In this document: positions 6,586 through 7,190 of the stretch, piece after piece
How the letters are laid out: each line of letters begins with the position of its first letter
How positions within the stretch are numbered: position 1 is the first letter of the stretch
NCBI GenBank assembly: GCA_041744735.1
Contig: JBGTKH010000148.1
Span: 1-7,190, forward strand
Reading direction: 5' to 3'
DNA length: 7,190 nt
Source: JBGTKH01 sp041744735
GTDB taxonomy: Bacteria > Planctomycetota > Planctomycetia > Pirellulales > Pirellulaceae
Position numbers and translations under genes: made by a program
The notes under the pieces: model-generated
Databases searched by the model: none
Seen by the model: the letters and a program-made list of their open reading frames with translations, nothing else
Told to the model about the DNA's origin: nothing

Positions 6586-6592
6586 TCTTGCC

Positions 6593-7190
6593 GTGATCAT
6601 GCCGCGTCAGTCTTGGTTGGAAAGTGTTGCTCAACGATTGGGTTTTCGCTGGACCAAAGCGCCGACCAAGCGACGTTCGGTCTACAAACGCAGATTGTCG
6701 GGCGAACGACTGGAGGACCGGCAACTGCTGGCCGCAGATATTGCCAGCACTGGCTCGCCGTGGCAAAATACGGAGAACCCTCTGGATGTCAACAACGACG
6801 CTCAAGTTACACGACTGGACGCTTTCGTGCTCGTCTACGACCTTGTTAACAACGGCTCGCGCGCGCTCGACAATCCACCCGGCGAGTCCGAACCTTATCT
6901 GGATGTGGACGGGGACGGCGGTACCTCCCAGACTGACCTGACGTTGGTAATCGACTATCTCCACCAATCCGGCCAACTCACCGATGAGGAGTTTTACGGC
7001 GAATTTGCGGCATTGTCGGGTCCATCAGGTGCCTCAGGTCCGTCTGGCGCCTCAGGTCCGTCTGGCGCCTCAGGTCCGTCTGGTGCCTCAGGTCCGTCTG
7101 GCGCCTCAGGTCCGTCTGGCGCCTCAGGTCCGTCTGGCGCCTCAGGTCCGTCTGGCGCCTCAGGTCCGTCTGGCGCCTCAGGTCCGTCTG
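6593..7190 (+). CDS. Collagen-like surface protein with planctomycete leader and dockerin-like domain (partial, 3' end missing)
   Basis: The first 199 codons are present and the frame stays open to the window edge. Residues 1-36 are basic and lead into GERLEDRQLLAADI (37-50), the planctomycete export-associated motif. Residues about 60-124 form a dockerin-like pair: DVNNDAQVTRLD (65-76) and DVDGDGGTSQTD (104-115), each a calcium-loop pattern followed by a hydrophobic helix (AFVLVYDL, LTLVIDYL). From residue 143 the protein is a Gly-X-Y repeat, GPSGAS over and over, which is collagen-like and could form a triple helix. It is probably a secreted or cell-surface structural protein. GTG 6593 is chosen by its Shine-Dalgarno; ATG 6599 is in frame two codons later. 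A sigma-54-like element lies upstream. The repeat length and everything after it are unknown. Confidence 0.88.
   Translation, partial: MIMPRQSWLESVAQRLGFRWTKAPTKRRSVYKRRLSGERLEDRQLLAADIASTGSPWQNTENPLDVNNDAQVTRLDAFVLVYDLVNNGSRALDNPPGESEPYLDVDGDGGTSQTDLTLVIDYLHQSGQLTDEEFYGEFAALSGPSGASGPSGASGPSGASGPSGASGPSGASGPSGASGPSGASGPSGASGPSGASGPS
7019..7190 (+). repeat. 18-bp in-frame tandem repeat encoding Gly-Pro-Ser-Gly-Ala-Ser
   Basis: Nine full 18-bp units plus 10 bases of a tenth run to the window edge. The unit is GGTCCGTCTGGCGCCTCA. Unit 1 (7019-7036) differs at three synonymous third positions and unit 4 (7073-7090) at one (GGT for GGC); the other full units are identical. Every difference is silent and the unit is a multiple of three, so copy-number change alters protein length without shifting frame. 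The near identity suggests recent expansion or gene conversion. The array continues beyond the window by an unknown amount. Confidence 0.97.

Noticed and set aside
6466..6592. Frameshifted remnant of a Fis-type HTH after the AAA+ gene
   Set aside because: I read all three plus-strand frames here and none gives a helix-turn-helix pattern; the missing HTH appears genuine within this window.
7019..7190. CRISPR-like array
   Set aside because: The units are contiguous 18-bp repeats with no spacers and translate in frame to GPSGAS.

Overview
The window reads as a piece of a planctomycete chromosome. Two large predicted surface proteins carry the arginine-rich leader followed by an LExRxLL[AT]-type motif that I associate with planctomycete exported proteins (FERLEERALLTS on the minus strand, GERLEDRQLLAADI on the plus strand), and both contain dockerin-like calcium-loop pairs. 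The sequence is GC-rich. Most start codons lack a Shine-Dalgarno sequence, which also fits this phylum. I cannot name genus or species.

Layout. Everything left of about 4123 is coded on the minus strand and everything right of about 4523 on the plus strand, with a divergent intergenic region between. In minus-strand order: a 977-residue secreted metzincin-like protease with SdrD B-like and dockerin-like domains (4123-1190); a 175-bp gap with a clear inverted repeat and a -10-like box; a small helical protein (1014-757); and, overlapping it by 35 bp, an AbiEii/MNT-type nucleotidyltransferase (791-189). The last two look like an autoregulated toxin-antitoxin-like pair. The left 125 bases are ambiguous.

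On the plus strand: a stand-alone response-regulator receiver (4553-4948); a STAS domain fused to a complete sigma-54-activator AAA+ domain with no DNA-binding HTH (5152-6465); then a collagen-like surface protein (6593 to the right edge) that a search for closed ORFs would miss because it runs out of the window. It has the planctomycete leader, an N-terminal dockerin-like pair, then (Gly-Pro-Ser-Gly-Ala-Ser)n coded by an 18-bp tandem repeat.

How they may work together (inference). Upstream of the collagen-like gene lies a good -24/-12 sigma-54-type element at 6490-6505, and a second candidate precedes the receiver gene at 4433-4448. This suggests a local circuit in which the receiver and the STAS-AAA+ activator control sigma-54-dependent expression of an adjacent cell-surface collagen-like protein. 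This is the most interesting proposal in the window and has not been tested.
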